Assembly: GCA_946406115.1 (NCBI GenBank)
Contig: OX291550.1
Coordinates: forward strand, 20,374,722 to 20,438,721
DNA from: Apoda limacodes
Taxonomy: Eukaryota; Arthropoda; Insecta; Lepidoptera; Limacodidae
Length of the DNA: 64,000 nt
Direction: 5' to 3'
The translations under genes were made by a program, and so were the position numbers. Position 1 is the stretch's first letter; every line of letters starts with the position of its first letter. Shown here piece after piece: positions 1 through 12,815 of the stretch. The notes under the pieces are model-generated. The model did not search any database, was not told the origin of the DNA, and saw nothing but the letters and a program-made list of their open reading frames with translations.

Positions 1-289
1 TAAACGCTTGACATATGAGAAGTAAAAATTTAGTCTCTTATTTCTTATTTCTTCCACAATAATGAACAAGGACGTTGACTTACTCTCAAGGGCTTGTCTG
101 TTCCATTTTGATTTATACAAGTAAACCAACTCGGCCGTAAAATATATGCCTCAAGGCTTTCCAATAACTTCTTGATTATTCCTTCGAAACTTGAATACCT
201 ATAGTGTTCAATTCTAACGGCATTTTACGATAAGAGATTCGTACTGCGAATTATTATATTCTAATTATAATACACTAGGTTTTACTAGA

Positions 290-545
290 CACTCTGTCCG
301 CCCTAAATTAGGTTATGGGCGTGAGACGCTTTAATTATACAACTAAAATGCATCCTATAACTGTAGCTATAGTTCGTTTAAGCTCAGTTTTATTCCCGCG
401 GGAACTTTTGAAATTTCCGGAATAAGAAGCTAAAAAGAAGGCTAGGCTATAGCCTTTGTTGTATTCCAGGACCTAACCCACACGTGTGCCTATTTTCATC
501 CCGATCCGTCCAGTGGCTGAAGCGTGATAAGGTAATAAATATTCA
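290..545 (+). repeat. Dispersed repeat, family A, copy 1
   Basis: Contains the sequence 'attcccgcgggaacttt', a stretch resembling 'ccaggacctaaccc', and a 'ccgtccagtggctgaagcgtg' type end. The same ordered blocks recur at 34740-35180, 35190-35500 and, inverted, at 3170-3420 and 62080-62390. This is a non-coding interspersed family of about 250-300 bp. It resembles the 3' portions of RTE-type or related non-autonomous elements common in Lepidoptera; the class is an inference. Confidence 0.55.
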
Positions 546-2084
546 AACTTTTAAATAGTACGATTTACTATGTTTTTTACGTTATGTATTAAAATGTATT
601 TTTAGTATCACTAGGTAATATTACCTATTACGTTTAAGCTCGTCACAAACATATCTCTAATATATGTATATTCATACAAATCTGTAATATATTTATAGCT
701 GCGTATCAGGTCATTCAAAGATTACTATATATAGAAAATATATTGTCATATGCCTTGCTATAATTGATATCAATATATAAATATAGCTCCGTTATATATT
801 ATATAGAGTTTGAAGTGTTTGTATAACAAAGATACCACGTCTGTAAAGAGATCTATGATAGGCATTTCTTTACACGTAATGAAAACAAAACTAACACATA
901 AGGGAAAGGTTTAATGTTTGTTTTGTTTGTATGTCACTTTATAACTAAAGAGTGAGTAAACGGATTTATTTGAAACTTTGTCCAAATACAAAAATGTAGT
1001 TCAAAGTTTATATCGCTATAGGATAAATTATTCAGTATATTCGGAAAGCTTTCTGAGATTTCACTTACAATACAACAAAAACCTCTGTGCAAAATTGCAG
1101 TAAACAGCAGCAAGTAGGTCAGTAACCCAGTTTATTACCTATATTAATATAACTTAAATTAGGCTAAGATTAAATTTTAACCCAATTTGGCAGCGGATAT
1201 TGTTTTCATCAATTCATTGTTACTATTTGTATTATATATTTTTATATACCTGATGATCATCATATCATATTGATGATACACAATATAGGTTCAAAAATTA
1301 AATATCTGACCTTTATGGGTAAAATAGTTCATTCAGTTTACCATAAGTTGTAATGTTTATCCACCTCAAACAAGACATACTTTCTCCTTTTATATAAAAG
1401 TAGGTATAAAAACAGTTAATTTTCTGAACTTTTAATCTTATTACATATATAAGTATTTGTATAATACATGACCTTTTTAATGGCGACCTTGTAGAAGGTA
1501 CTTTCCATCTCCTTGCCATTGATATTCAACTTTCGTTATTCGAGGATGGTGACAAGTTTTTGAAAAGAAATGTGCTTTAGTTGCTTTCACGTTTAGAAGA
1601 CTCGTCGTTTCGAGATAGTAGGTGTGACAGAACAATTCTACTTCGTGAAAATAAAGATAAATTATTCTTCAGAGACGCACGAAAAGAAATGTTTAACTAT
1701 TTTTTCTAAGTCCTTTAGTACATATTAAGATTTCTTTAGTCGGTATCCTAGAAATACCTATATGAAATATAAAAGTTTGTTGTGATGTTTCGTTTTTTAC
1801 CATTCTTAAATGGTTAACTGCATAGGAGCCCATGTAAGATGGGACATATTTGTCGGCTTCAACATATTTTTTCGCCTAAATGTTTTTTTAAATAAGTCGT
1901 AGAATAAATGCTCCCACGCCCCGGTATGTAAAAAACAAAAGCGCGAAATACAGTACAAACTCTTCTGACCGGGTGGTTAAAATCAATACTACAGTTACCA
2001 CATCAAAATGTAAGCTAACAATGGCACTAGCGACCAAACACCGGATCAGAAAAGTTTGTTGCTCTGTACGTCCTTGTTTACAAA
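546..2084. other. No gene seen
   Basis: AT-rich sequence with short TA-rich runs. Open frames here are short, without recognisable domains or splice context. Nothing supportable was found. Confidence 0.5.
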
Positions 2085-2312
2085 TTATTCCTTACGGTCT
2101 GTTGGTTCCACTGAGCAGTTCCACTAGTGGGTCCATAAGGATTTGTAAGTACTCGTGGCTCCACCAGGGGAACTATAAGGATTTGTGAATACTGTTGGTT
2201 CCACTATTGTTGTAAAGATACTGGCCGTACTTTGAAAATATGCAGCTTATGATTTTTTTTAAAATGAATGGATGTCATTGTCACATCAATAGTAAATAAA
2301 TAGGAGTAAACC
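2085..2312 (+). repeat. Dispersed repeat, family B, copy 1
   Basis: Carries 'ttacggtctgttggttccac', repeated 'aaggatttgt' blocks, 'aagatactggccgtac' and 'atgtgacaat'-like blocks (here inverted as 'tgtcacatcaatagtaaata'). The same blocks recur in reverse order and orientation at 34350-34540. Family not identified. Confidence 0.55.
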
Positions 2313-2977
2313 CCGTAAAAGTAATGATGAAAAAAACCAGTTATTAATTTAAGCTGCAAAATTTATTATATTAACATCAAAAAAACATTAGAACAGACAT
2401 AACAAATTTAATACATCAGCCTATATCCAATTAATTTCGTATAAAGTGTTTGAAAGTTACAACAATTTTATCGTATGAAAAAAACGCATAAGGCGTGAAA
2501 TCTTCTTTTGGGAAATTGTATTGCAAGGCATATTTTACTACGAATTATTATTAATTTCCTTTGTTTAATTTAGTAATATTAATAATTAATTTCAGAAATA
2601 CGATAATGGTAATTTTTACATTTGTCAATAAAACAAAATGTTGGGAAAATAACATTCCAACACCAAAGAGTTCAGAATCATATACTGAGTATATGGTATG
2701 AATTTTTGTAACGATTTTGAAACAACAGAACTAAAATTTTCTAGGCTGTACTAAGCAAAAAACATGTTTTATTAGAAAGTTATACAGACAGGTAAGTTAA
2801 TTAATAAGTCGAAACGTAAGAGGGCAGTACTTGAGAGCCCTTGAGCCACCCTCGTCAGTTACCTTCAGAGAGCAAGGTAAAGAAAATAGTAATAACAGCA
2901 AGATCCTTGAGATGTCTTTTCTTCCAAAGTTTATGTTGTCTTTTCTTTACTGTACTTTTTACATATATATATGTATA
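2313..2977. other. No gene seen
   Basis: AT-rich filler with short open frames only. No motif, splice pair or repeat homology to the rest of the window was noticed. Confidence 0.4.
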
Positions 2978-3420
2978 TATATACTAGCTGGCACGGACAA
3001 CGTTGTTTCTGTTTTAAAACAACTGGCGCGCCACCTATTGTCAAAGGGTTAACCCTTGTTGCGCGAGTCTGACTCGCATTTGGTTTTTCTTTCATAAAAA
3101 CCTTGCCCTCACAATAATAAACACAACAAAACAAGAATTATCCAATTTGATGCAGTCGTTCGGAAGTTATGGCTCGACAAACAGGGAAAATGCGAAAGTA
3201 ACTCTGCCTGTCTGTCTGTTACCTATTCACGCTTAAACTGCTGCATTGATAAAGATGAAATTTGGCATGGATATGGTTTAAGTCCCGGAAAAGGACATAG
3301 GCTACTTAGAAACGTCAAGTATGAGTCGTTTTTTTTCCATAGTTGAAGAGTTGCTGTTGCAATCCTACACAGATAACCGAATTTAGGGCGTGTGGATCTG
3401 CGGGTTAAAGCTAGTATATG
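2978..3420 (-). repeat. Dispersed repeat, family A-like, inverted
   Basis: Starts with 'actagctggcacggacaacg' and ends 'tgcgggttaaagctagtat'. The interior has the family A blocks in reverse: 'tgtctgttacctattcacgc', 'cttaaactgctgcattgat', 'agtcccggaaaaggacatag'. This layout is typical of non-autonomous lepidopteran elements whose ends read ACTAGC and GCTAGT. Confidence 0.5.
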
Positions 3421-4019
3421 AACGTATTACGTTTATTGTAATATAAAATGATGTCTTATAGTGTATGAACGATGTAAACTATGAAAAAAACCATATAGTA
3501 TGTATGTATGTATAGTAAATAATATAGTTTGAATCAAGTGCATAAAAATAAATATTTTCTTTATATAAATAAGCAATTAAAATAATAATTTCCTTATGTC
3601 ACATCTTAATTACAACAAATAAATGACAATTTCATTCAAATATGCCTTAAAATTTTCTGTAGTTTTATGCTTGAGTACTTACTTTATTTGTGACTTTTTG
3701 AAGCAAATAGCAATAAAATTAAGTATGAAATTTGTCAATCCCATTAATAAAATAATCAAAAAAACAACCCACGTCTAGTGTAGCACTAGAAGTTGGCCTG
3801 TTTTTTTTATTTTTTGAATTTAATCCTTATAAAATTACTGAAATCTGAAAATTTAACATAGGTTCATTGACATACGCCAAGTTTTTGCCGTTATTAGCAA
3901 ACGTGAGCAAACTGAAAAATTCACATATTCGACTTACTAAGCAAGTTTTCAAATGTCAAAGCTTAAAAACACCATATTTTAATAAAACATCTATAACACA
4001 TAACGACTGTTTTGTGGTT

Positions 4020-4215
4020 AAAATTCCGACTGCTCGATCAAGGGGTGTGGTTTGATTCCGGGACAAGGCAAACATTTATTAGATGAACATTTTTGTCTTT
4101 GTCACAATACTTATTTTTTATTTGTATCCGTCTGGTATTCATAGCATAAGCAAACGAATGAAGATACAAGCTTAGCTTAGTTTGAAACCAGACCGTCCAA
4201 CAATATTATTATTAT
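4020..4215 (+). repeat. tRNA-derived SINE, partial
   Basis: A degenerate tRNA 3' half ('gactgctcgatcaaggggtg', then a B-box-like 'ggtttgattccgg') is followed by 'acatttattagatgaacatt' and 'atttgtatccgtctggtatt'. The same body follows the tRNA-like heads at 9432, 16430 (-) and 49660. The A-box half is missing or unrecognisable. Confidence 0.55.
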
Positions 4216-4599
4216 TCTAGTTCATTCTACACTGGGCCGTAAAAAAAGCGAGTCGGTAACGAAAACCTCAATTACTTACAAAATATTGTAGCAAGTTTTA
4301 TAAAATAAAGAGTGTATTAAAGACACATTTTTGGTGCTTAAAACGAAGTCATAAAGATTTAAGATTATGAAGTTTTTTTTTTAATAAAAGTAGTAAGAAT
4401 ATAAGTATTTTTGTCCTGTGGCAATCCGTTAAGTAACAGTTGACCGAAAATTGACGTAATTTTATTTAATTGTTTTTAAGTTAATTGTACCTTTTTCAAT
4501 ACAAATTCACGCAAAACATTACAAATATTTCATAATATATTTAGAATAGTGTTTTAAATAAACATAAATAAGTGCTAGATAACAATTTAATTTTATAAC

Positions 4600-4672
4600 G
4601 GTGACCGCTTACTTTCAGGCGGACCGTAAACTTTGGCAAGCAAGCTTAGTGGTATAAGAAAAAAAAAATTTT
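4600..4672 (+). repeat. Jockey-type LINE 3'-end fragment
   Basis: The segment 'ggtgaccgcttactttcagg' followed by 'cggaccgtaaact' and an A-run matches the 3' untranslated end of the LINE at 51410-54282. Only the terminal roughly 70 bp survive, as expected for a severely 5'-truncated insertion. Confidence 0.6.
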
Positions 4673-5059
4673 TAAGTGTTACTGCGTTTAATCCATTATG
4701 AAATTCAAATTTTGCGATCATATTTTGCATTTTATTTAGTTGTGACAGTGAGTTTTACTTTTATTTGTCATTGTTGTTTTCGTAAAAGAACATAGTCTTA
4801 AAGTAAAGTAACCAATTAATAAGCAAATTGTCATCAAACAAACTCTTTCGTTACATTGTCAAGCTATTCGTTGGTAAGTTTTAATTACTTTCTTTTGTAT
4901 TCAACCAGTTTTTACGCTCAACCAGCCTTAAAACGATGATACGCAAGGCATCTGCTCGCCAGGAAGAAACCAAACTTCAACTGCCTTTGCACACACTTGA
5001 GATTCCCTAGGAAAAGTGTGAAGAAAAAGAATTCTAAGAAATATTAATTTCACAAATAA

Positions 5060-5250
5060 TTGTCAGTGTTGCACATTCAAAAGGATACTGTTCTAGAAGA
5101 GCGGGACCAATTTAAGAAACTTATAGAAAGGTTTGACAGCTGGAGTTAGGAGTATGGGGTAGCCGAAAACAAGATCTTGAAGAGGAACTACGGGAGGCCC
5201 ATTAACACATCTCACAACTCGAATAGGCCGCCCATAGGTACACCACAGGT
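5060..5250 (+). pseudogene. Possible decayed ORF fragment, unknown family
   Basis: One frame reads a charged, helix-like stretch (LEERDQFKKLIERF) interrupted by a stop, followed by a proline/asparagine-rich run. The charge pattern resembles the coiled-coil part of retroelement gag/ORF1 proteins. It has stops and no start, and I cannot name the family. It could equally be chance. Confidence 0.25.
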
Positions 5251-5439
5251 AGGCTTACACATAGCTTCAAATTGAAAATCTGTTTGACGAATTATGTAAT
5301 AGGGACCCCACCCCTAGTTTCTGCTTCAACTAGCAATACCACCACCATAGATCTTACAGGTGATAAAACCATTAACTCTTCTAAATCAGTGATGCTTGCG
5401 AATGGCAGTAAAAACCAGATAAAAAAAATACATTAAAAT

Positions 5440-5875
5440 CAACAGATTTATAAAAAAAATCGGACAACTGCGAGTCGGACTCGCGCACGACGTATTCCGT
5501 ACCATTTTCTATAAAAACGGTAAAAAAAATCACATTTGTTGTATGGGAGCCCGCCCTAAATATTATTTTAATTTAATTATTTATTTTTGTAGTGAATATA
5601 TATCTAGATATTCTGTGAATATTTCAAGCGTCTACCTTTTGTTTTTATCAATATCGAGCAAAAATGACCAAAAAAATCGCGTTGGTTGTATAAAAGCCCT
5701 CTTAAATATTTATTTTATTCTGTTTTTTAGTATTTGTTGTTATAGCGGCAGCAGAAATACATCATCTGTGAATATTTTAACTGTCTAACTATCATGGTTC
5801 ATGAGATACAGTTTGGTGACAGATGGACGGTCGGACAGTTGAGTCTTAGTAGCAGGGGAACCCTAAAAAAATTTA
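5440..5875 (+). repeat. Lepidopteran dispersed element, family C, copy 1
   Basis: Head 'ggacaactgcgagtcggact' then 'cgcgcacgacgtattccgta', 'tgtatgggagcccgcc', an AT-rich body, 'tggttcatgagatacag', 'gacagatggacggtcggaca' and 'aggggaaccctaaaaa'. The same family occurs at 57425-57620 (+), 46090-46262 (-) and as a fragment at 49125-49190. It is non-coding and very common in Lepidoptera. Open frames inside it are incidental. Confidence 0.7.
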
Positions 5876-8800
5876 CAAAACGCAAAAAATATTTGCTAAA
5901 AATGTAAACTACTGCAAAGAAAATATACAGTTTCTTTCTTTTTCTTTCATTCAAAAAGAAAGCAGCTACAACATAAAACTGATACACATTTATTCGACTT
6001 GTAAATAAAAGAGTAAGATACATACATCCTTGCAGATGATGACCTGCAAGTATGAACAGTCTCTGAGAGAGATGGAGGAGCACACACTGGATATGAATGA
6101 GCTAATAGAATTGAGTATATATAATGCAGAGCGTTTTGAGTCATTACAACTCAATCACTGTAGGTATTGTGACGATACCATATTTATGCCTTAACATTTT
6201 CGTAATACAATGTGTTTATTCAAGTTTTAGCGCGAAGATTTTCATTAGTAAATAATTCTCAAAGGACGTACTACCAATAGCAAAACGTTGTTACAGAGGG
6301 GTTATTGGTGATAAAAGTGCGTGGTCCCATACATACAGCATATTCAATTGCCGGCGGTTAAATTGTCGAAACGCTGCCCGAGGAAAAAACCATAGTTGTA
6401 AGGGGGCGCCCCTTAAACCTACTTTCAGGTCGCAAGTCCTGAACGCTTAGCTACCTGGTTCCCACACTACAAAACGAATGGATTTAGCATTCGTATGGAT
6501 TTTACTTTCAAATGTGGAAGTAGCATCAATTAGGGTTCCTTTGTGTAGGGATAACGGAAAATCATATAACTCATTAGTACTTGTGTTCCTTTAGTTCTAA
6601 TATTCGCGTATTTGCTTTGTTTAGGTGGTTTTTCACTGATTTGAGAAATGGTGAAAAATTCAAAGTGGACATTATTTATGATCGTAGATTTAGCTATATT
6701 GATTTCTTGATTATTTTCCTTTACGCGTATTGTTTTCTATATTACTCTGACGTACCTCTAAAACAACGGGGTTACTACTTATTTAACACAACGGTTTTCG
6801 GGTTCTACCACTTTTGACGATCACGCTTGGCCAAAGAAGATAATTATCGACATCAATCTAATATATGATTTATTTGATCTCTCTCGTTGAGTGATAGTGG
6901 GCGTAAAGTTACCAAGAACATTTTTATTAAATATATATTTATAATTAAAAGGGGGGGGGGGGGCGTTACGGTATGTGTGATTGTAAACGCCTTAGCGGTT
7001 CACAGCTGCACCTCGTTACTTCCTTTACCAATACCATAGTCATCAATGTGCTTAATAAAGTCTGACAAATTAACCTTAACCTCTACATAAGTAATATTTT
7101 TTTTATTCATAGTTTTTAATATAATCATCAAAAAAAAGGTAAACTTCTTCATATATCTATTTTTAAAGAAATAATGTTTAATTTAGTTTTTATATTAAAA
7201 TAATTGCTCAAATCTTTTAGAAGTTGTCGCATTTTTTATAACTGACTCGCATTTTTTTATCAGAAATTGATCAAAATTGAGAGCGGGAGCGAACACGTAC
7301 TTAGCTCTTGCTTAATGGTTTAACAATCATCGTTTTTCGAATACATGAAAAGAAAAAAGAATAGTAGATTGTGTTACAAGGAAGAAAAATATCATTTATA
7401 CGGCAAAGGTGCAATTTTAAATCCAAAACATAGTGGAAGACTCAATATATGTAACGTCACCCAAGCTATAATATTTTGTTGACAAATAAAAAAACTGTGA
7501 TTTAAATCTCCTGATGAGAAACAAACGCAACTAAACATTACTTGTAGTGTAGGTTCAAAACACACTTGATAGGCCTTTTATGTAAAACAGAAAATAGAAA
7601 AAGCAAAATGAATACCTAACTGGGAAAAATAACTCCATACAAATGGAGCCTTAGTGCTAAAGTCGTTAAGAAAATTTAACGATTGTTTGATAGCGACTAT
7701 CAGAGTCCAGCCTTGGAAATTTTCCAAGTGAATAGAATAGCGTACTTAAAACGAAGTTATGGACTGTTATAACATTTGAGGTTACTTTGTTATTGCCAAA
7801 ATTTTAGTGGGATATCACCCCAGTATTTGCTGTCCCAACAGCAGGGTACGAGGCTAGTAAGGAATTTAAAAAACGAGGCGACACATAAATTATCCGGTTT
7901 TCAAATATAAATAAAAAAAAACTATTAGTCTACACCTCTTCGTGCTAAATTCTACTTCGCAATAATAAAAACGAGCGCTATTGGGCTTATGGCTGATGAT
8001 ATATTTTATAATTGGGAATAAAATGCGTATATTAGGCAATGAAATTTCGACTGATTTAAAATTTCGTGTTCTCACAGTGACATAGAAAGCCCCAGATGTC
8101 TGTAAGAGGACAGATATTTATTATACCTATTCCAACCATTTATTGAACTTTTGACATAAGCACGCCTACAAGGTACCTTTTTAATTAATAGGCAGCTAAA
8201 TAATAAAAAATGCAATTTTTCATGGACGCTCTTTTTTTTACAATAGTGAAGCGACGTGCTCTTTAGTTCCGATATTTATCGATTATGCATATTTGCAACT
8301 ACAACTCAAAATCACATTTTTTTAACTAACACCCTTTTTTACTAGGACCCCAGCAATATAGTCATTTAAACACCTGAGTATGTTTATAGAACTATGTATA
8401 AAACGATGAGCAAAAATTAAATATCAATATGTACAATCAATTCATAAATAAAGTCAATTGTTATAGTAAATCGAATCGGTAACGCATTAGGACATCACTA
8501 TTTGATTAGTACTTGAGTGGTCAAAAGTAAAAACGAAGGTTGTGCGATATATAAACTTACCAAAACTTGCTGTAAGTTTTATGCTCAGTTGTTATATAAA
8601 TATGTAGATAGTCCTCCCATCATGAGATCAAATCTCACTGGTTTATGCCTTTAGAATTTAATTAATTAATTATTTTTTTGTTAATCTGAAGACAACACTG
8701 CATATATATATAGATTACATAGGTGCATTGGTAAGAGCTCATGGAATAGATTGTGTACCTATTTAGCGTTATTCTAATGTATCACCACTAGCATCCAAAT

Positions 8801-9431
8801 CAGACGGAGCCTGTATTTAAGACGCCAGTCACTTCCCACAAAATAAATAGGCACTCCTATATTTTCAAAAGGCTGCGACTTATTTCAGCGTTGCTTACAT
8901 TCAGAGTGCACCGCTTTAATTAACGGGAAACTGCATTAAATTACATTTTATTGCTAGTTGCAGAGAGAAGCAGTTGTACATATTAATTAAAAAAAACTGT
9001 TAGACAGTTACCTTATTTTATTTAGGATTTAAATCCTTATAGCACCAAATATTTTTAAACCAAACTTCTTACAAATATTTTTGAGAATATGGCTGCTTTT
9101 ATTTCAGATAGGCGAAATGTATAGTCCGGCGAACGTCAAATTTTGGCCTGATGTTTGGTTTGAATTAGTGTCAAAATATTATCTTGGTCTAAATTTGAAT
9201 TAGGTTTCAATTAATGGGCTTGAAGTTTTTAAATCTCAAATACTCTCTACTGATTAATCATCAGTGTGGTAAAAAAAGATTTACTTATAAATAAAGGAAT
9301 ATTAAAAAGGCTAGCATCACCACAGTGTTCTTCACGTGAAATCAATGTTTGGATTTGGTTAATTGATTGGAGAAATTTGTACAGAAATAAATGTTAACTT
9401 AGGGCGCTTACAAACAAGCGACAGTTAGTGT
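5876..9431. other. No gene seen; AT-rich, one poly-G tract
   Basis: No exon-like ORF with splice sites and no recognisable protein motif. The only striking item is a run of 13 G at 6951-6963. Some short pieces may be old repeat fragments, but I saw no second copy in the window. Confidence 0.45.
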
Positions 9432-9592
9432 CGCCTCCGTGGCTCTGTGGGTAATGACCCGACTGCTGGATCAAGGAGCGTGGGTTCGATTTCCCCCACA
9501 AAACAAATATTTATTATTTATTTTAATTATTTAATTTTATTTAAATATTAGACTGAATCTTTTCTATGTATTATATAATATGTGTGTATTTA

Positions 9593-9625
<33 letters not shown>

Positions 9626-9712
9626 GTATGTATGTATTCATAGCATAAGCTTTGCTCCGTTTGGGCCAGATGGGTGGCGCTGTGTATATATCCAAAAATA
9701 TTTATTATTGTT
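9432..9712 (+). repeat. tRNA-derived SINE with TA microsatellite
   Basis: The head 'cctccgtggctctgtgggta' with the B-box-like 'gtgggttcgatttcccc' is a tRNA-type pol III promoter. The 3' body ends in 'tggcgctgtgtatatatcc' and 'aaaaatatttatta', the same end as the SINE at 49660-49915. A (TA)n tract at about 9594-9616 and GTAT repeats interrupt the middle. Confidence 0.7.
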
Positions 9713-10127
9713 ATTTATAGTGTATTAGCGACCGTACCAACTTGATTTTTTTTATACCTGTGTCAAAAATCAGGGCACCCTGTTGCTTCGTTACTACGTA
9801 AAGGAAAAGTGCACTGCAAGATCATCGATGGGAAAAAAACCCATGGAAACACTCGATTTGGGTTACAAACAACGTACGTCCTTCTGTCCTGAAAAACCTT
9901 CATACTTATATAGTTATACAAATTACATCCCCATTCGTAATTTCTTGTTAAAGACATAACAACTTGATTGCGTCTCAAAATTATAGTAATACTCGTAGTT
10001 TAAAGTTACTAGATCCAATATGAGTAACCATTTCGATGATGCTTAAACAGTAACAACAGCATCTTAAATTTTAATTTAACGACGCAATAAACTTATGACA
10101 AAGCTGTAATTGTCAAATCATGGCAGT

Positions 10128-10290
10128 CGTTAAGCCAAGTCATAAGCCTTATAGGTGGCTTGAAAATAATGACAGCCGAGTGGCCACTAGACCGACAACT
10201 TCTACCAATTAGCACTAGGCGAGCCTGTTATGCCTCCTTTTCCTATGAAGAGGCCTGTACTCCGCAATGTAGGCAAACAGCTTAGCTACA
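10128..10290 (+). repeat. 5S-type SINE, 3' part only
   Basis: Blocks 'agtggccactagaccgacaa' and 'ccaattagcactaggc' match the body of the 5S-rRNA-headed SINE at 33440-33735 ('agtggccactagcttgacaa', 'ccaattagcactgggt'). The 5S-like head is absent here, so this is a 5'-truncated copy. Confidence 0.6.
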
Positions 10291-10439
10291 AACATGTGAA
10301 AAATATAGAACCAATGAAGTGCAAGTCAGTCAATTTATGATAACACGGTATAGGGAACAATAATAAATTTTCTTTAGCTTCAGACAGGAACCCCGTTTTT
10401 AGAATTTCCATACAACCACCATCTAGTTTCTTTGCTAAC

Positions 10440-11100
10440 TAAACATAACCTCTCGCGCGCCACCGGCCCCGCGGTCGGCGTCACCGGTGAGCGTCGGGGC
10501 CGCTCGAGATAGACAGTTTTTTTTCTTGCCGTAATAAAATGCTCGATTATTCAAAAACTAAATGAGCTACAGTAATTATGCGTATGTTTATGTTTTATGT
10601 TATATCTTTTGAAAACCAGTGAAACACAACCAAATCACTGTCTGCACAACAAAACACTGTTACTTCATACAAATCGCGTCATATAATTTTTAATTATCCC
10701 TATGTATGATTTATCATTAATTACACTTTGATTACAACATAAAACGATGGTTATTACATTTGAAACACTTAATTAACTAAAAATGATTTATCACAGACCG
10801 CCATTCCGACATATCCGCATTCACGAACTATAAATGTAACTTTTTTGTTTTTAATTTTTTTACCGGACGGATTAACTAATCAAATATCACATTGTAACCA
10901 ACGCTCTGTCAAGAATCTGTCTTCCTACTGGTTAACCGACTACGCATGCGCAGTTTCACAAAATCTGAAGTTGAATCGCGCACTTCAAGCTGGTGCTTAA
11001 TTATTAGCACCGCCGACGCTCAACGGAACATTTTGACCGGCCGGCGGCATCAGCGACGCTCGATTGCTGCAGTCGCCATTTAAATCTTTCAACGAAAGGA
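10440..11100. promoter_or_regulatory. GC/CpG-rich island, possible promoter or 5' exon
   Basis: Two CpG-dense blocks (10445-10510 and 11005-11085) stand out from the AT-rich surroundings. The first contains a consensus donor, CACCG followed by GTGAGC at about 10489. No coding ORF is present. It could be a promoter plus untranslated first exon, possibly of the TARP gene downstream on the + strand, or a gene running off to the left. Composition and the donor are direct observations; promoter function is inference. Confidence 0.35.
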
Positions 11101-11559
11101 CGGTTATTAGGATTTTTATTAACTAAACTTCTAAAAACGCTGTCACAATTTCACACTTTGTTGTTTGGTTTTAGAACAAAAACAAAAATTGCATTAACTA
11201 ACTTTGACGTTAACTAGCAGTTGAAACTGGGAGATTGTATGAATATTTGCATAGTCAACTTAAAAAAAATCTTCTCCTTGTATGGGAACCGCCTTATATT
11301 AGTCATTTTCGTTTTTTTATACTGCTGTACATAACACATATTTTTAAGACATATTGATCTTATCTGAATTGCTTACTTGTCCTCACCTCACCCCACCCCT
11401 CTTCGGTTGCATCTAATTTCAATTGCAAACAAATATATGTACATCTTGACGGTTTTTATCCCTAGGAGGGGATGGAGGGGTATACAATTTCACCGTATGA
11501 TGTGGGTGTGTATGCCGAAACAGCCTCTCGCTCGCTCGCCAGCCTTCATACGTACCCAC

Positions 11560-11850
11560 TGTTGGGGCACGGCCTACCCTCATAAGCGAGGGTGATTAGG
11601 GCCATAGTCCACACGCGGGCGTAGTGCGGATTGTGGTCTTTTTTTTCTTGACATATGCAGGTTTTCTCAAACCTCAAATTTTCCTTCACCGAAAAGCCAG
11701 TGGTGTGCATAAATAACTCAGTGTACTTTAGAAATTAATAAAAGACTCATTAGTACACGCCAACCCGGGGTTCGAACCTCCGCCTCTTAGGACGTGAAGT
11801 GAAATTTAAACCCCTCGACTACCACCGCCTTTTCAAACAGCCTATTATTT
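11560..11850 (-). repeat. tRNA-headed SINE, - strand
   Basis: Read on the - strand it opens with a tRNA-like head bearing the B box 'ggttcgaaccccggg'. It runs through 'ccactggcttttcggtgaa' and ends at blocks seen on + as 'cccactgttggggcacggcc' and 'ccatagtccacacgc'. The same body occurs at 12480-12720, 48400-48660 and 55545-55750. Confidence 0.65.
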
Positions 11851-11859
11851 ACCAACAAT

Positions 11860-11945
11860 TTAGTACTGCGTGACAGGGGGTGAGCCTACCGCCGCATCAC
11901 TGCTGCTAACGAAGTGTATCTGGACTAAGGTGGCTTCATATATGT
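11860..11945 (+). repeat. Dispersed repeat, family D, copy 1
   Basis: 'tgacagggggtgagcctac', 'cgccgcatcactgctgc' and 'gtgtatctggactaaggtgg' match 26888-26951 closely. Short and non-coding. It may be an end of a DNA element because it carries a GGTGAGCC...GTCGCCAC-like hairpin. Confidence 0.5.
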
Positions 11946-12479
11946 CCCATACGTCGTTAATAACCAGTTATTAAAATAATACGCGGTAAATTAAAAGATC
12001 TAGGATAGAATTATATTAGTTGTAAAATACTAGATATAATATATAGTTTTAAAAGTATTTTTTGAGGTCAACGTATGTCATTTATAAAAGTTGGATGGAC
12101 AAACAGAAAAACACTGGAGAGGTCCTTTATAGGTTTTTTTTTAATGGTATGGTAATCTATAAAATAGGATAGTAATAAGACTGCCAGGTACCTATGGCTA
12201 TTTTTTTTCACAACAAATGAAATAAAATTACGTAAGTTACTTCACAAGAAACTGACACGTTTTCTTTTTGAATAAATTTAGTCTAAGTTGCGACGCTGTG
12301 TTTTGAATAACAAAAGCTAGAGGGCCCAAGAAGCTTTAGTCTAAAGTTTGTACAGAGTATCTTCTAAGATTAAAAGCACTACACGTGCAAGATTAACGTA
12401 ACCATGAGAAACCGATCAATTACGTGTCGGGACCACTTATTATGTAGGTTTTTACAGTTCTGCTAGCTGTATCCGTTTG

Positions 12480-12780
12480 GTCTATGAGGGCTTAGGCCAT
12501 AGTCCACCACGCTGACCTAGTGCAAATTGGCAGACGTTTGTCGACTGTTAAGGTTTTCAAACCACCATAAGGTCTCTAACTTGGCTTAACGACTGTTTTC
12601 ATATGAAAACAAAGCCAGAAACGACGGTTTAACGCACCCTTTAAAACACAGAGGACCTCAGAATAAGGTATCACTAAGCTGTCACCCATCCATCCATCTA
12701 CTGACCAAGCCTGAAATTCGCCAAATTCATTTCGATAAAGGAATGCGACTGGGCCACGTGTTCCATGTGCTTCTTTAATT
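12480..12780 (-). repeat. SINE copy, diverged
   Basis: 'cttaggccatagtccaccac', 'gcaaattggcagac' and 'caaaccaccataaggt' correspond to the SINE body at 11560-11850, with more divergence. The tRNA-like head should be near 12700-12780 but is poorly preserved. Confidence 0.5.
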
Positions 12781-12815
12781 AAATGGTGTTAGCAGTGTCG
12801 TGAACTTTTGGATAC

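Noticed and set aside
5799..6144. Overlapping - strand frames of 94 and 65 codons
   Set aside because: Partly within the family C repeat; hydrophobic by AT bias only.
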